A DNA stretch of 28,538 bases. Source: Oscillospiraceae bacterium. Lineage in GTDB: Bacteria; Bacillota; Clostridia; Oscillospirales; Oscillospiraceae. The position numbers were made by a program, and so were the translations under genes. The notes beneath the pieces are model-generated. The model was not told the origin of the DNA and searched no databases. It saw only the letters and a list, made by a program, of their open reading frames with translations. Of the stretch, positions 14,055 to 22,577 are shown piece by piece (within the stretch, counting starts at the first letter, position 1; each line of letters begins with the position of its first letter). The stretch is from positions 1 to 28,538 of the forward strand of contig JAEDEN010000019.1 of assembly GCA_016293265.1 (NCBI GenBank), given 5' to 3'.

Positions 14055-15062
14055 ATGAAGAAGGTATTTTCGATTTTGTTGGCTTCAGCTATGATGCTGA
14101 CTCTGCTGGCCGGCTGCGGCGGCAAGGGCGGCACCAGCGCACCGGCCGCCGGCTCCGGCGCGGCAGCGGCGCCCAGCGGCAAGACCCAGATCCTGACCAT
14201 CGGCACCGCCGACTCCACCGGCACCATGTATCCCGTGGGCGCGGCTGTGGCCTCCGTCATCAACGACAATGTCCCCGGCTTCAAGGTCAACGTGGAGACC
14301 TCCAAGGGCTCTCCCGCCAACTGCGTGAACATCCAGTCCGGTGAGGTCCAGTTGGCCACCATCGCCGGCGACACCGCCATGCAGGCCGTCAACGGCGCCG
14401 GCAAGTTCGAGGGCCAGGCCTGCTCCGACCTGCGCGCCATCTGCGCTGTTTACACCTCCCTTTCCAACTGGATCGCCCTCAAGAGCAGCGGCATGACCAT
14501 GGTCCATGACCTGACCGGCAAGAACGTGGCCGTTGGCCCCGAGGCCTCCACCACCGAGATCGCCGGCCTGGCGGGCCTGGAGGCCTGCGGCGTGGAGCCC
14601 GCTGAAAAGGTGAACCTGGGCCTGGGCGACGGCGCCAACGAAGTGGGCGACGGCCTGCGGGACGCCTCTCACGGCTTCGCCGGCATCCCCATCGGCGGCC
14701 AGCTCAGCGTTGCCCAGACCAAGGACTGCGTCTTCCTGGGCTACACCGACGAGGAACTGGATAAGGTCGTTGCGGGCAACCCCTCCTACTATAAGACCGT
14801 TATCCCCGCCGGCACCTATCCCGGCCAGGATGAGGACGTCCCCACCTTCGGCGTGAAGTGCCTGATCGTTGCCAACGCCAACTTGGATGACGCCACCGCC
14901 TACGCTTTTGCCGAGGCCCTGTCCACCCATGTCTCCGACCTGGTGGCCGGCCACGCCTCCATGACCTCCATGCAGGATCCCAGCTTCATCTGCAACGACC
15001 TGCCCATCGAGCTGCATCCCGGTGCCGCCCAGTACTATAAGGATGCCGGTATGCTGAAGTAA
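14055..15062 (+). CDS. TAXI family TRAP transporter solute-binding lipoprotein
   Basis: A 335-residue binding protein of the TAXI (TRAP-associated extracytoplasmic immunogenic) family. The signal sequence ends in lipobox LAGC with C21 lipidated, then a Gly/Ala/Ser linker. The mature protein starts TQILTIGTADSTGTMYPVGA, the typical TAXI opening, and contains VNVETSKGSPANCVNIQSGE and LTGKNVAVGPEASTTE. TAXI systems import organic acids such as glutamate or dicarboxylates, using an ion gradient rather than ATP; the ligand here is not readable. The ATG at 14055 has AGAGGAGAG upstream. It is separated from the permease gene by a perfect 17-bp inverted repeat. Confidence 0.9.
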   Translation: MKKVFSILLASAMMLTLLAGCGGKGGTSAPAAGSGAAAAPSGKTQILTIGTADSTGTMYPVGAAVASVINDNVPGFKVNVETSKGSPANCVNIQSGEVQLATIAGDTAMQAVNGAGKFEGQACSDLRAICAVYTSLSNWIALKSSGMTMVHDLTGKNVAVGPEASTTEIAGLAGLEACGVEPAEKVNLGLGDGANEVGDGLRDASHGFAGIPIGGQLSVAQTKDCVFLGYTDEELDKVVAGNPSYYKTVIPAGTYPGQDEDVPTFGVKCLIVANANLDDATAYAFAEALSTHVSDLVAGHASMTSMQDPSFICNDLPIELHPGAAQYYKDAGMLK

Positions 15063-15101
15063 GGCCTGTACTTAGAGATCCATTCATCTGTAAGAGAAAA
15101 A

Positions 15102-15137
15102 CGTACTGCCGTTTGGAACCTTCCAAACGGCAGTACG
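15102..15137 (+). promoter_or_regulatory. Perfect 17-bp inverted repeat between binding protein and permease genes
   Basis: 15102-15118 and 15121-15137 are exact reverse complements around a CC centre. No T tract follows. It should protect the upstream message from 3' decay and give more binding protein than permease. Confidence 0.8.
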
Positions 15138-15192
15138 GGATAATAGGCATTTACGGTATATTTTCAACCTGATATAAGGAGGGAGACTCCAA

Positions 15193-17169
15193 ATGGCAAA
15201 AGAGAAGAAAGCAAAAGAGATCGACGTAGAAAGCCTGGACAGCGAGCTTGCCGCCGCCCGGACTCTGGAGGAGGGCAAGGGCTCCAAGTTTGTGAAGGCC
15301 GCCGCCATCGTGGCCTTCTGCATGACGCTTTTCCACATTGTGACCGGCTTCCGCGGCCAGTTCAACTATGTGACCCAGCGGGGCGTTCATCTGGCCTTCG
15401 GCATCACCATCGTGCTGCTGACCATGCCCCTGTATGACCACTTCTTCGGCAAGAAATTCGCCGGGAACAAGGCCTTCCAGGTGATCTGCCGGGTGATCGA
15501 CCTGGCGCTGGTGGCCGGCGTCTGGGCGGCGGTGTTCATCGCCAAGGACGAGGTGGCCCACATCTCCGACCGCCTGGGCGTAGTGACGCCCATGGCCACC
15601 CTGGCCGGCGCGCTGCTGCTGCTGATCGTGCTGGAGGCCACCCGCCGCTGCCTGGGCTGGATCATGCCCATCCTGGCCATGGTATTCATCGCCTACGCCC
15701 TGGCGGGCCCCTACCTGCCTGAGGCCATCATGCACAAGGGCTACAGCATGGAGCGCATCTGCAAGTTCCTGGCCACCGATCTGGACGGCATCTTCGGCAC
15801 CACCATGAGCGTCTCCGCCACGGTCATCTTCATGTTCGTGATGTTCGGCGCCTTCCTGGAGAAGTCCGGCTGCAGCCAGTTCATCAACGACATGGCCTTC
15901 TCCCTGACGGGCAAGATCCGCTCCGGCCCCGCCCTGTCCGCCGTGGTGGCCTCCGCCCTGATGGGCACCATCAACGGCTCCGCAGTTGCCAACGTGGTGG
16001 GCACCGGCACCTTCACCATCCCCCTGATGAAGTCCCGGGGCTACAAGTCCCCCTTCGCCGCCGGCGTGGAGGCCGTGGCTTCCACCGGCGGGCAGATCCT
16101 GCCCCCGGTCATGGGCTCCGGCGCCTTCCTGATGGTGGCCTTCACCAATGAGCCCTACATCGCCATTGTGATATGCGCCGTGATCCCCGCCCTGCTGTAC
16201 TTCATCGGCGCGGCCACCGCCGTGGTGTCCCAGTCTGAGATCGCCGACATCGAGCTGGTGGACCCCAAGGATATCCCCAAGACCAAGGACGTGTTTAAGT
16301 CCGGCTGGATCTATCTGGTAATCATCGGCGTGCTGATCTACTGCCTGCTGGTAGCACAGCTCTCCCCCCTGTACTCCGCCCTGATCGCCACGGCCAGCGT
16401 GCCTCTGGTCATGCTCTTTGACCGTAAGCAAAAGCGTTTCACCATCAAGGACATCGCCCCCTCCATGGTCAAGGCCGGCTTCAGCTCCATGACCATCGTC
16501 ATGGGCTGCGCCTGCGCCGGCATCGTGGTGGCCATGACCGCCCTCACCGGCATCGGCGTGGTCTTCGGCGACATGATGATTAAGGCCGCCGGCGGCAACC
16601 TGTTCCTGTCCCTGGTGTTTACCGCCATCGCCTGCGTCATCCTGGGCATGGGCCTGCCCACCACCTCCGCCTACGTCATCGCCGCGTCCATCCTGGCTCC
16701 CTCCCTGGTGAAGCTGGGCCTGCCGCTGCTGACTGCCCACCTGTTCGTGTTCTACTTCGCCTGCCTGTCCGCCATCACGCCTCCCGTGGCCCTGGCGGCC
16801 TACGCCGGCGCCGGCCTTGCCAAGACGGACCCCATGGCCACGGCCGTGGAGGCCTGCAAGCTGGGCTTCGCGGGCTTCATCGCTCCCTTTGCCTTCTGCT
16901 ACAGCCCCGCGCTGATGCTCAAGGGCGACCTCTTTGAGATCATCACCGTTTGCCTCTCCGCCCTGATCGGCACCATCGTCATCTCCATGGGCTTCCAAGG
17001 CTGGCTGCTGTGGAAGCTGAGCTATCTGGAGCGGCTGTTGTTCGTGGCCGGCGGTATGCTGATGTTCATCCCCGGCAGCGTCACCGACGTGGCCGGCCTG
17101 GCGGTGATCCTGCTGGTGATCCTCATCAACGCCAAGAAGTGGAGAAGGGTCAAGGCCCCCGCGGCCTGA
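15193..17169 (+). CDS. TRAP transporter fused permease (4TM-12TM)
   Basis: A 658-residue integral membrane protein in which the small DctQ-like part (helices within about residues 35-150) is fused to the large DctM-like part, as in TAXI-linked TRAP systems. Recognisable DctM segments include KSGCSQFINDMAFSLTGKIR, SALMGTINGSAVANVVGTGT, GGQILPPVMGSGAFLM, GMGLPTTSAYVIAASI and FACLSAITPPVALAAYAGA. It takes substrate from the preceding lipoprotein and moves it inward by ion symport. The first 35 residues are hydrophilic and charged (AKEKKAKEIDVESLDSEL). The ATG at 15193 has AAGGAGGGAG upstream. It is followed by a strong hairpin terminator. Confidence 0.93.
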   Translation: MAKEKKAKEIDVESLDSELAAARTLEEGKGSKFVKAAAIVAFCMTLFHIVTGFRGQFNYVTQRGVHLAFGITIVLLTMPLYDHFFGKKFAGNKAFQVICRVIDLALVAGVWAAVFIAKDEVAHISDRLGVVTPMATLAGALLLLIVLEATRRCLGWIMPILAMVFIAYALAGPYLPEAIMHKGYSMERICKFLATDLDGIFGTTMSVSATVIFMFVMFGAFLEKSGCSQFINDMAFSLTGKIRSGPALSAVVASALMGTINGSAVANVVGTGTFTIPLMKSRGYKSPFAAGVEAVASTGGQILPPVMGSGAFLMVAFTNEPYIAIVICAVIPALLYFIGAATAVVSQSEIADIELVDPKDIPKTKDVFKSGWIYLVIIGVLIYCLLVAQLSPLYSALIATASVPLVMLFDRKQKRFTIKDIAPSMVKAGFSSMTIVMGCACAGIVVAMTALTGIGVVFGDMMIKAAGGNLFLSLVFTAIACVILGMGLPTTSAYVIAASILAPSLVKLGLPLLTAHLFVFYFACLSAITPPVALAAYAGAGLAKTDPMATAVEACKLGFAGFIAPFAFCYSPALMLKGDLFEIITVCLSALIGTIVISMGFQGWLLWKLSYLERLLFVAGGMLMFIPGSVTDVAGLAVILLVILINAKKWRRVKAPAA

Positions 17170-17241
17170 GCCCGGTTTCCGAATGGGCCTTCCCCTATGG
17201 TGCAGGCCGGGGGAGTTCTCCTTCGGAGAAGATCAAAACGC

Positions 17242-17284
17242 AAACAGGCGGTATCCGGTAAAATACCGGATACCGCCTGTTTTT
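17242..17284. terminator. Long terminator hairpin between TRAP permease and TRIC genes
   Basis: A 19-bp perfect stem (17242-17260 with 17264-17282) closes an AAA loop, with a T run after it on the plus strand and an A-rich flank before it. It ends the TRAP operon and could also stop the convergent TRIC gene. Confidence 0.9.
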
Positions 17285-17331
17285 CACCATGTGTTCGGAT
17301 GACGCCCTGCCTCTGGGGAGGCGGGGCTTTC

Positions 17332-17961
17332 TTAATCCCGGGGATGGGGCAGATTCCAGCGGTAATGGGCGGAAAGGCCCCGGATGAGAAACACCACGCC
17401 GGCTCCCAGCAGCATGGCGGGCAGCTCCCCCAGAACCTGCCAGAGAAGGCTGCACACCAACGCCCCCAGAAGGGAGGCGGAGGCGTAAACGTGCTTGATG
17501 AAGATATAGGGGGTGTCGCCGGCCAGGACGTCCCGCAAAACGCCGCCGCCAACGCCGGTGATGACGCCCACAAATACCAGCAGGAAGACCGAGGGCTCCG
17601 CCACGCACCTCTGGGCCACCCGGATGCCGCTGACGGTGAAGATGCCCAGGCCCGCGGTGTCCATCAGGAAGAGGGCCAGGTCATAGAACTGCTGGTTGCG
17701 CTGGAGCAGGTGGCGGACCTGGGAGAGAAACAGCACCAGGGAGGCCGCCAGGGCCACCAGGGCGTAGCTGGGGTCCCGGAAGGTGGCCGGCGGCGTGTTG
17801 CCCAGGGTCACATCCCGGATGATGCCGCCGCCCACGGCGGTGGTCAGTCCCAGAATGCACACGCCGAAAAGGTCCATTTTCTTTTTCAGTCCCGTCATGG
17901 CGCCGGACATGGCGAAGGCAAGGGTGCCCAGAAGCTCAAAGATAAAAAGGAGGATATCCAC
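17332..17961 (-). CDS. Trimeric intracellular cation channel family protein (UPF0126/YicG type)
   Basis: A 209-residue membrane protein with about seven helices in two repeats. Each repeat carries the family motif: GGGIIRDV at 44-51 and GGGVLRDVL at 138-146. Other typical parts are FAMSGAMTGLKKKMDLFG, MDTAGLGIFTVSG and the loop GDTPYIFIKHVYASASLLG. Homologues form TRIC-like trimeric cation channels; the bacterial role is poorly known. The start is a GTG at 17961, only 9 bases after the upstream LysR gene, with a weak GTAGGG ribosome binding site. Translation is probably coupled to that gene. Confidence 0.88.
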   Translation of the reverse strand: MDILLFIFELLGTLAFAMSGAMTGLKKKMDLFGVCILGLTTAVGGGIIRDVTLGNTPPATFRDPSYALVALAASLVLFLSQVRHLLQRNQQFYDLALFLMDTAGLGIFTVSGIRVAQRCVAEPSVFLLVFVGVITGVGGGVLRDVLAGDTPYIFIKHVYASASLLGALVCSLLWQVLGELPAMLLGAGVVFLIRGLSAHYRWNLPHPRD

Positions 17962-17970
17962 GCCGCGGCC

Positions 17971-18858
17971 CTACTGCTTTCCCTGGTGGATCATGTCCAT
18001 GAAGGCGGAGGCGGCGGCAGTGGGAGTCACGCCCCGGAGGGTGCACATATCCACGCTGCGGGCGGGGATCTCGAAATCCGTTTTCAGGATGCGGATGGTG
18101 CCCACGTCCAGGGCGTCCCGGATGAATTCCTCCGTCACGGCGGCCACGCCCAGGCCGATGGCGGACAGGGACACCAGAAGCTGCCGGGAGGAAAGCTCGA
18201 TCTCCGGGTTCAGCGTCACGCCGTGGCGCAGGAATTCCTGCTCCAGAAAGACGCGGCTGCTGGCCTTGCGCTCCAGCATGATGAGGGGGAAGGCAGCAAT
18301 CTCCTGCCGGGAGTAGATGTGGTCAAAATCGCAGTGGTATTTGCTGCCCGCCACGAATACGGAGTGGGTGGCAAAGCACTTCCAGCAGTCCAGGGCGCTG
18401 TCCGACGGAGCGGAGGCAAAGGCGATGTCCACCGCGCCGGATTTGAGCATACTGAGGACCTTGGCGCCCCGGCCGCTGACGATGCGCAGGTGGATGCCGG
18501 GATGCTCCCGGTGGAACTGCTCCAGGTAGGGGGTCAGGAACCAGCTTGTAACGGTGTCGCTGGCGCCGATGACCAGGGACCCCAGCAAAAGCTGCTGGGC
18601 CTGGGTGAGCTTGTCCTCTCCGGTGGCCAGCAGGCCCAGGGCGCTGCGGACATACTGGTAGAGCATCTGCCCCTCGCTGGTGAGGGCCACGCCCCGGGGG
18701 CTGCGGACGAACAGCCGGGCCTGCAGCGCGGTTTCCAGCTGCTTGATGGACTGGCTGACGGCGGATTGGGAAATATAAAGGTTTTTGGCGGCGGCCGAGA
18801 TATTGCCGGTGTCGGCCACCTCCTTGAAAACACGGTAAAGTTCTAGTTTGACTGCCAT
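17971..18858 (-). CDS. LysR family transcriptional regulator
   Basis: A 295-residue LysR regulator. The helix-turn-helix at about 3-62 reads LYRVFKEVADTGNISAAAKN, then YISQSAVSQSIKQLETALQ. The effector domain starts near 90 (GSLVIGASDTVTSWFLTPYL). The ATG at 18858 has AGGAGGAG upstream. It forms a two-gene operon with the TRIC channel gene and diverges from ymdB. The TRIC gene is the nearest candidate target together with autoregulation, but no ligand can be named. Confidence 0.9.
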   Translation of the reverse strand: MAVKLELYRVFKEVADTGNISAAAKNLYISQSAVSQSIKQLETALQARLFVRSPRGVALTSEGQMLYQYVRSALGLLATGEDKLTQAQQLLLGSLVIGASDTVTSWFLTPYLEQFHREHPGIHLRIVSGRGAKVLSMLKSGAVDIAFASAPSDSALDCWKCFATHSVFVAGSKYHCDFDHIYSRQEIAAFPLIMLERKASSRVFLEQEFLRHGVTLNPEIELSSRQLLVSLSAIGLGVAAVTEEFIRDALDVGTIRILKTDFEIPARSVDMCTLRGVTPTAAASAFMDMIHQGKQ

Positions 18859-18902
18859 GGAAGCTCCTCCTGCAATCAGGATTTCTTATCTTAGATATTA
18901 GT

Positions 18903-18931
18903 ATTATAAGTGATAAAAGGAAAAAGCGCAA
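18903..18931 (-). promoter_or_regulatory. Promoter of the LysR-TRIC operon
   Basis: Minus strand: -35 TTGCGC at 18926-18931, 17-base spacer, perfect -10 TATAAT at 18903-18908. The surrounding AT-rich sequence 18888-18918 begins TTATC and ends GATAA, a possible LysR operator. Confidence 0.65.
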
Positions 18932-18961
18932 CACTCGGACGGGAAATTTTCCGCAAGTACA

Positions 18962-18989
18962 TTGAAATAAGGGGGGATTTTGGTATACT
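18962..18989 (+). promoter_or_regulatory. Promoter of the ymdB operon
   Basis: -35 TTGAAA at 18962-18967, 16-base spacer ending TGG (extended -10), -10 TATACT at 18984-18989. Confidence 0.7.
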
Positions 18990-19036
18990 AATACCATCAT
19001 TCTGTGCGCTGAGGCGCACCTGACGGAGGAAACGAT

Positions 19037-19810
19037 ATGCGCTGCAACATCCTGGCTGTGGGCGACGTGGTGGGGGAGCAGGGCCTTGCCCATCTGGAAC
19101 GGCACCTGCGGAGCCTGAAAAAGCTGAAAGCCATCGACTTTACCGTGGTGAACGGCGAAAACGCCTCCGGTGTGGGCCTGACGCCGGAGCAGGCGCGGCG
19201 CATCTACGACGCCGGCGCCGACGCCGTGACGCTGGGCAACCACGCCTTCGGCAAGATGCAGATCCGGGATTTCCTGGAGGATACCCCCTGGCTTCTGCGC
19301 CCCGCCAACTTCACCGGCCGGATGCCGGGCCACGGGTGTGAGATCTTCGACCTGGGGGCGGTGCGCATCCGGGTCATGAACCTCATCGGCCGGTGCGATC
19401 TTGCCTGGGGGACGGAAAACCCCTTCACCACGGCGGACAGGCTTCTGGAGCGGGGCCGGGCGGACATCACCCTGGTGGACTTTCACGCCGAGGCCACCAG
19501 CGAAAAGCTGGCCATGGGCTACTATCTGGACGGCCGGGTCAGCGCCCTCTGGGGCACCCACACCCATGTCCCCACCGCCGACGAGCGGGTCTATCCGGGG
19601 GGTATGGGCTACCTCACCGACCTGGGCATGACCGGGCCCGTGGAATCGGTGCTGGGGATAGAGCCGGAGCAGTCGGTGGAGCATTTCCTGGGGGGGCTCC
19701 CCGGGCGCTACCGCTGCCCCGACGGGCCCTGCAAGCTGCAAGGGTGCGTCTTTGGCATCGACAGTGAAACGGGCAGGTGCGTGTCGGCGGAGCGGGTGGA
19801 TATCCGCTGA
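19037..19810 (+). CDS. ymdB: YmdB family metallophosphoesterase
   Basis: A 257-residue cytosolic phosphodiesterase of the YmdB/TIGR00282 family. All metal-binding motifs are present: GDVVG (D10), NGENASG (E41, N42), GNH (N68, H69), DFHAEATSEK (H150) and GTHTHVPTAD (H175, H177). In Bacillus subtilis the protein is a 2',3'-cyclic nucleotide phosphodiesterase that influences biofilm and motility choices. Here the GNH motif is followed by AFGK where many homologues have TWD or similar. The ATG at 19037 has GGAGGAAA upstream. It is the first gene of a four-gene operon. Confidence 0.92.
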   Translation: MRCNILAVGDVVGEQGLAHLERHLRSLKKLKAIDFTVVNGENASGVGLTPEQARRIYDAGADAVTLGNHAFGKMQIRDFLEDTPWLLRPANFTGRMPGHGCEIFDLGAVRIRVMNLIGRCDLAWGTENPFTTADRLLERGRADITLVDFHAEATSEKLAMGYYLDGRVSALWGTHTHVPTADERVYPGGMGYLTDLGMTGPVESVLGIEPEQSVEHFLGGLPGRYRCPDGPCKLQGCVFGIDSETGRCVSAERVDIR

Positions 19811-19896
19811 GGCCCACCCCGGGCAGTGAAAAAACAGGGCAGGCGGAGATTTTCCGCCCGCCGCAGTATAGAAGTATAGAAAAGGAGAACATACAG

Positions 19897-20379
19897 ATGT
19901 CCATTCAGAAAGTGAGAGCCTATTTTGCCCCCCTCGGCATTGAGGGGCGCATCCGGGAATTCGACGTCTCCTCCGCCACGGTGGAGCTGGCCGCCATAGC
20001 CGTTGGAGTGGAGGGGGCCCGCATCGCCAAGACGCTGAGCTTCAAGGTGGATGACCAACCCATTTTGATCGTGGCGGCGGGGGACGCTAAGGTGGACAAC
20101 AGCCGCTACAAGGCCCAGTTCCACACCAAGGCCAAGATGCTCACCCACGAGGAGGCCCACACCATGATCGGCCACGACGTGGGAGGGGTGTGCCCCTTCG
20201 CCCTTCCGGAGGACGTGAAGGTCTATCTGGACGAGTCCCTGCGCCGGTTTGAAACCGTTTTCCCGGCGGCGGGCAGCAGCAACAGCGCCGTGGAGATGAC
20301 CTGCGCCGAGCTGGAGCGGTATGCCTCCAACTTCACCGCCTGGGTGGACGTGTGCAAGGGCTGGAGAGAGGAAGCGTAA
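19897..20379 (+). CDS. YbaK/EbsC-type aminoacyl-tRNA deacylase
   Basis: A 160-residue YbaK/ProX domain protein. Typical parts are the core AKTLSFKVDDQPILIVAAGD, then MIGHDVGGVCPFALPEDVKV, and SSNSAVEMTCAELERY. The family hydrolyses wrongly charged tRNAs such as Cys-tRNA(Pro) in trans. The ATG at 19897 has AAAGGAG upstream. It lies 86 bases after ymdB and 64 before the YhaO-like gene. Confidence 0.9.
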   Translation: MSIQKVRAYFAPLGIEGRIREFDVSSATVELAAIAVGVEGARIAKTLSFKVDDQPILIVAAGDAKVDNSRYKAQFHTKAKMLTHEEAHTMIGHDVGGVCPFALPEDVKVYLDESLRRFETVFPAAGSSNSAVEMTCAELERYASNFTAWVDVCKGWREEA

Positions 20380-20443
20380 AGGCGGGGCCCCTGTGGGCGC
20401 CGCCGCGGGGGACGGATGCGTCCCCGGCAGCGGGAGGAAATCT

Positions 20444-21529
20444 ATGATCAAATTTATCCACGCGGCGGACCTGCACCTGGACAGCGCCTTCGGCGCCCTG
20501 CCCCCCGGGCAGGCCGCGGCGCGGCGGCGGGAGCTGAGAGGGCTTCCTGACCGTCTTGCGGACTATGTGAACGGCCATGAGGTGAAGCTGGTGCTGCTTG
20601 CCGGAGACCTGTTCGACTCCGCCTCCGTCTACCGGGAAACGGCGGAGGAGCTGGGACGCGCCCTGGGACGGATGCGGGCCAGGGTGGTCATCGCCCCCGG
20701 CAACCACGACGCCTACGGCCCGGCCTGGGAGCGCATTCCCTGGCCGGAAAATGTGACGGTTTTCAAAGAAAACAAAATGACCGCCCTGGAGCTGGGGGAC
20801 ATTGTGCTCCACGGCGGGGCCTTTACCGCTCCGGAGCAGCCGGAGAGCCTCCTGCGGGGATTTCACGCCCCGGAGGACGGCAAGCTCCATATAGGCATCC
20901 TCCACGGGGAGGTGGGGGCGGCGGAGAGCCCCTATAACCCCATCGCCCCGGAGGAGATCGCCGGGAGCGGCCTGGCCTACCTGGCCCTGGGCCACATCCA
21001 CAAGCGCAGCGGGCCTGTCCGCTACGGCGGCACCCTCTGCGCCTGGCCCGGCTGCCCGGAGGGGCGGGGCTTTGACGAGCTGGGGGAGAAAGGCTTTTAC
21101 CAGGGCGTCATCAGCGATACCGGCGCTATTTCCCTGGACTTCGTCCCCTTTGCCGGACGGAGGTATGAGATCGTAACGGTGGACGTGACGGGCAAAGACC
21201 CCCGCGCCGCCCTGGAGGAGGCCCTTCCCCGGGATACGGAGCGGGACCTTTACCGTATCCTCCTCACCGGCGAAACCGGGGAGGGAGGCGTGGACGCGGC
21301 GGCGCTGCAGGAGGCGCTGGCCCCCCGGTTCTACGCCCTGGAGGTACGGGACCGGACACGGATGGCGGAGGATGTCTGGTGCCGCGCCGGAGAGGATTCC
21401 CTTCGGGGGATGTTCCTCCGGGAGCTGCGGGCCAAATGGAAGAATGCAAAAACGGAGGAGGAAAAGGAGACCGTGACCAGAGCGGCCCGCTTCGGCCTTG
21501 CCGCCCTGGACCACCGGGACCTTGGCTGA
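20444..21529 (+). CDS. YhaO/SbcD-like metallophosphoesterase (DNA repair nuclease family)
   Basis: A 361-residue calcineurin-like phosphoesterase. Metal motifs appear in order: HAADLHLDS (D9, H11), LLAGDLFDS, APGNHDAYG, ILHGEVG and ALGHIHKR. The C-terminal 120 residues form the capping region seen in YhaO and Mre11/SbcD relatives. Those proteins usually work with an SMC-like ATPase (YhaN or SbcC), commonly encoded next door; here the next gene is an asparaginase. The ATG at 20444 has GGGAGG upstream, preceded by a small 7-bp hairpin. Confidence 0.85.
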   Translation: MIKFIHAADLHLDSAFGALPPGQAAARRRELRGLPDRLADYVNGHEVKLVLLAGDLFDSASVYRETAEELGRALGRMRARVVIAPGNHDAYGPAWERIPWPENVTVFKENKMTALELGDIVLHGGAFTAPEQPESLLRGFHAPEDGKLHIGILHGEVGAAESPYNPIAPEEIAGSGLAYLALGHIHKRSGPVRYGGTLCAWPGCPEGRGFDELGEKGFYQGVISDTGAISLDFVPFAGRRYEIVTVDVTGKDPRAALEEALPRDTERDLYRILLTGETGEGGVDAAALQEALAPRFYALEVRDRTRMAEDVWCRAGEDSLRGMFLRELRAKWKNAKTEEEKETVTRAARFGLAALDHRDLG

Positions 21530-21531
21530 GA

Positions 21532-22524
21532 ATGAAACGAGTTTTATGGATCGGGACCGGCGGCACCATCGCCTCAGAGGCGGGGGAGGGGGGCCTGGCC
21601 CCGGAGCTGAACAGCCGGGAGCTCCTTGCCCGCATCCCGGCCGTGTCACGGCTGTGCGATGTGACGTGCATCCAGCTCATGAATCTGGATTCCACCAACA
21701 TCACCCCCCAACACTGGCTGATGATGGCCGGATGCATCCGGGACCATTACCCGGACTTCGACGGCTTCGTCCTCACCCACGGGACGGACACCATGGCCTA
21801 TACCGCCGCGGCGCTGAGCTATCTCATCCAGCAAAGTCCCAAGCCCATCATCCTCACGGGGGGCCAGAAGCCCATCGGCTTTGACTCCACGGATTCCAAG
21901 ATCAACCTCCAGGACGCCTTCCGCTGTGCCACGGAGGACCTGCCGGGGGTCTCCATCGTCTTCAACAACAAGGTCATTCCCGGCACCCGGGCGAAAAAGA
22001 CCCGTTCCAAGAGCTTTCAGGCCTTTTCCAGTATCAACTACCCCTACCTGGGGGTGCTGCGGGACGGTGTGCTGCTGCGCTATATCCGGCCGGAATGCGC
22101 CGGCGGGCCCATCTTCTACGACCGTCTGGATACCAAGGTGGCCCTGATGAAGCTGACCCCGGGGGCGGACCACACCTACGCGGAGTTCCTGCTGGAGCGC
22201 AGCGACGCCCTCATCATCGAGAGCTTCGGTGTGGGGGGCCTTCCCGAGGAGGGGGGCTTTTACCAGTGCCTGAGCAAATGGATGGAGCGGGGCAGGACCG
22301 TGGTCCTCACCACCCAGGTGGAAAACGAGGGCAGCGACCTCGGCGTTTACCATGTGGGCCACCGACTGAAAAATGACCTGGGGGTGCTGGAGGCCTACGA
22401 CATGACCACCGAGGCGGTGGTGGCGAAGCTTATGTGGATCCTGGGCCTGACCCGGAAGCGGGAAGAGGTGGAGCGCCTGTTCTACACCCCCGTGGCCAAG
22501 GATATCCTGTGGCCGGAGCCCTGA
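21532..22524 (+). CDS. ansA: L-asparaginase, type I (cytosolic)
   Basis: A 330-residue asparaginase without a signal peptide. It shows TGGTIAS (nucleophile T12), DSTN, the second catalytic motif THGTDTM (T85, D86) and the lysine-bearing GTRAKK segment. It converts asparagine to aspartate plus ammonia. The ATG at 21532 is two bases after the stop of the previous gene and has no strong ribosome binding site, so it depends on coupling. The start is set by homology, since the fold begins with RVLWIGTGGT. Last gene of the ymdB operon. Confidence 0.92.
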   Translation: MKRVLWIGTGGTIASEAGEGGLAPELNSRELLARIPAVSRLCDVTCIQLMNLDSTNITPQHWLMMAGCIRDHYPDFDGFVLTHGTDTMAYTAAALSYLIQQSPKPIILTGGQKPIGFDSTDSKINLQDAFRCATEDLPGVSIVFNNKVIPGTRAKKTRSKSFQAFSSINYPYLGVLRDGVLLRYIRPECAGGPIFYDRLDTKVALMKLTPGADHTYAEFLLERSDALIIESFGVGGLPEEGGFYQCLSKWMERGRTVVLTTQVENEGSDLGVYHVGHRLKNDLGVLEAYDMTTEAVVAKLMWILGLTRKREEVERLFYTPVAKDILWPEP

Positions 22525-22537
22525 GGGCCGGCCCATG

Positions 22538-22568
22538 AAAAAAACCGCCCCGGCGGATACCGGGGCGG
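22538..22568 (-). terminator. Terminator of the sirtuin gene
   Basis: A 9-bp G-C stem (22545-22553 with 22560-22568) is followed on the minus strand by a run of T (A run at 22538-22544). It lies between convergent genes and may also slow plus-strand transcription. Confidence 0.85.
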
Positions 22569-22577
22569 GACAGGGGC

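Noticed and set aside
13602..14058. Short open frames upstream of the TAXI gene
   Set aside because: No ribosome binding sites, biased Lys/Phe-rich composition from AT-rich DNA, and overlap with promoter and leader.
15151..16998. 615-codon minus-strand frame across the TRAP permease
   Set aside because: Same low-complexity His/Gly/Gln composition, antisense to a well-supported transporter.
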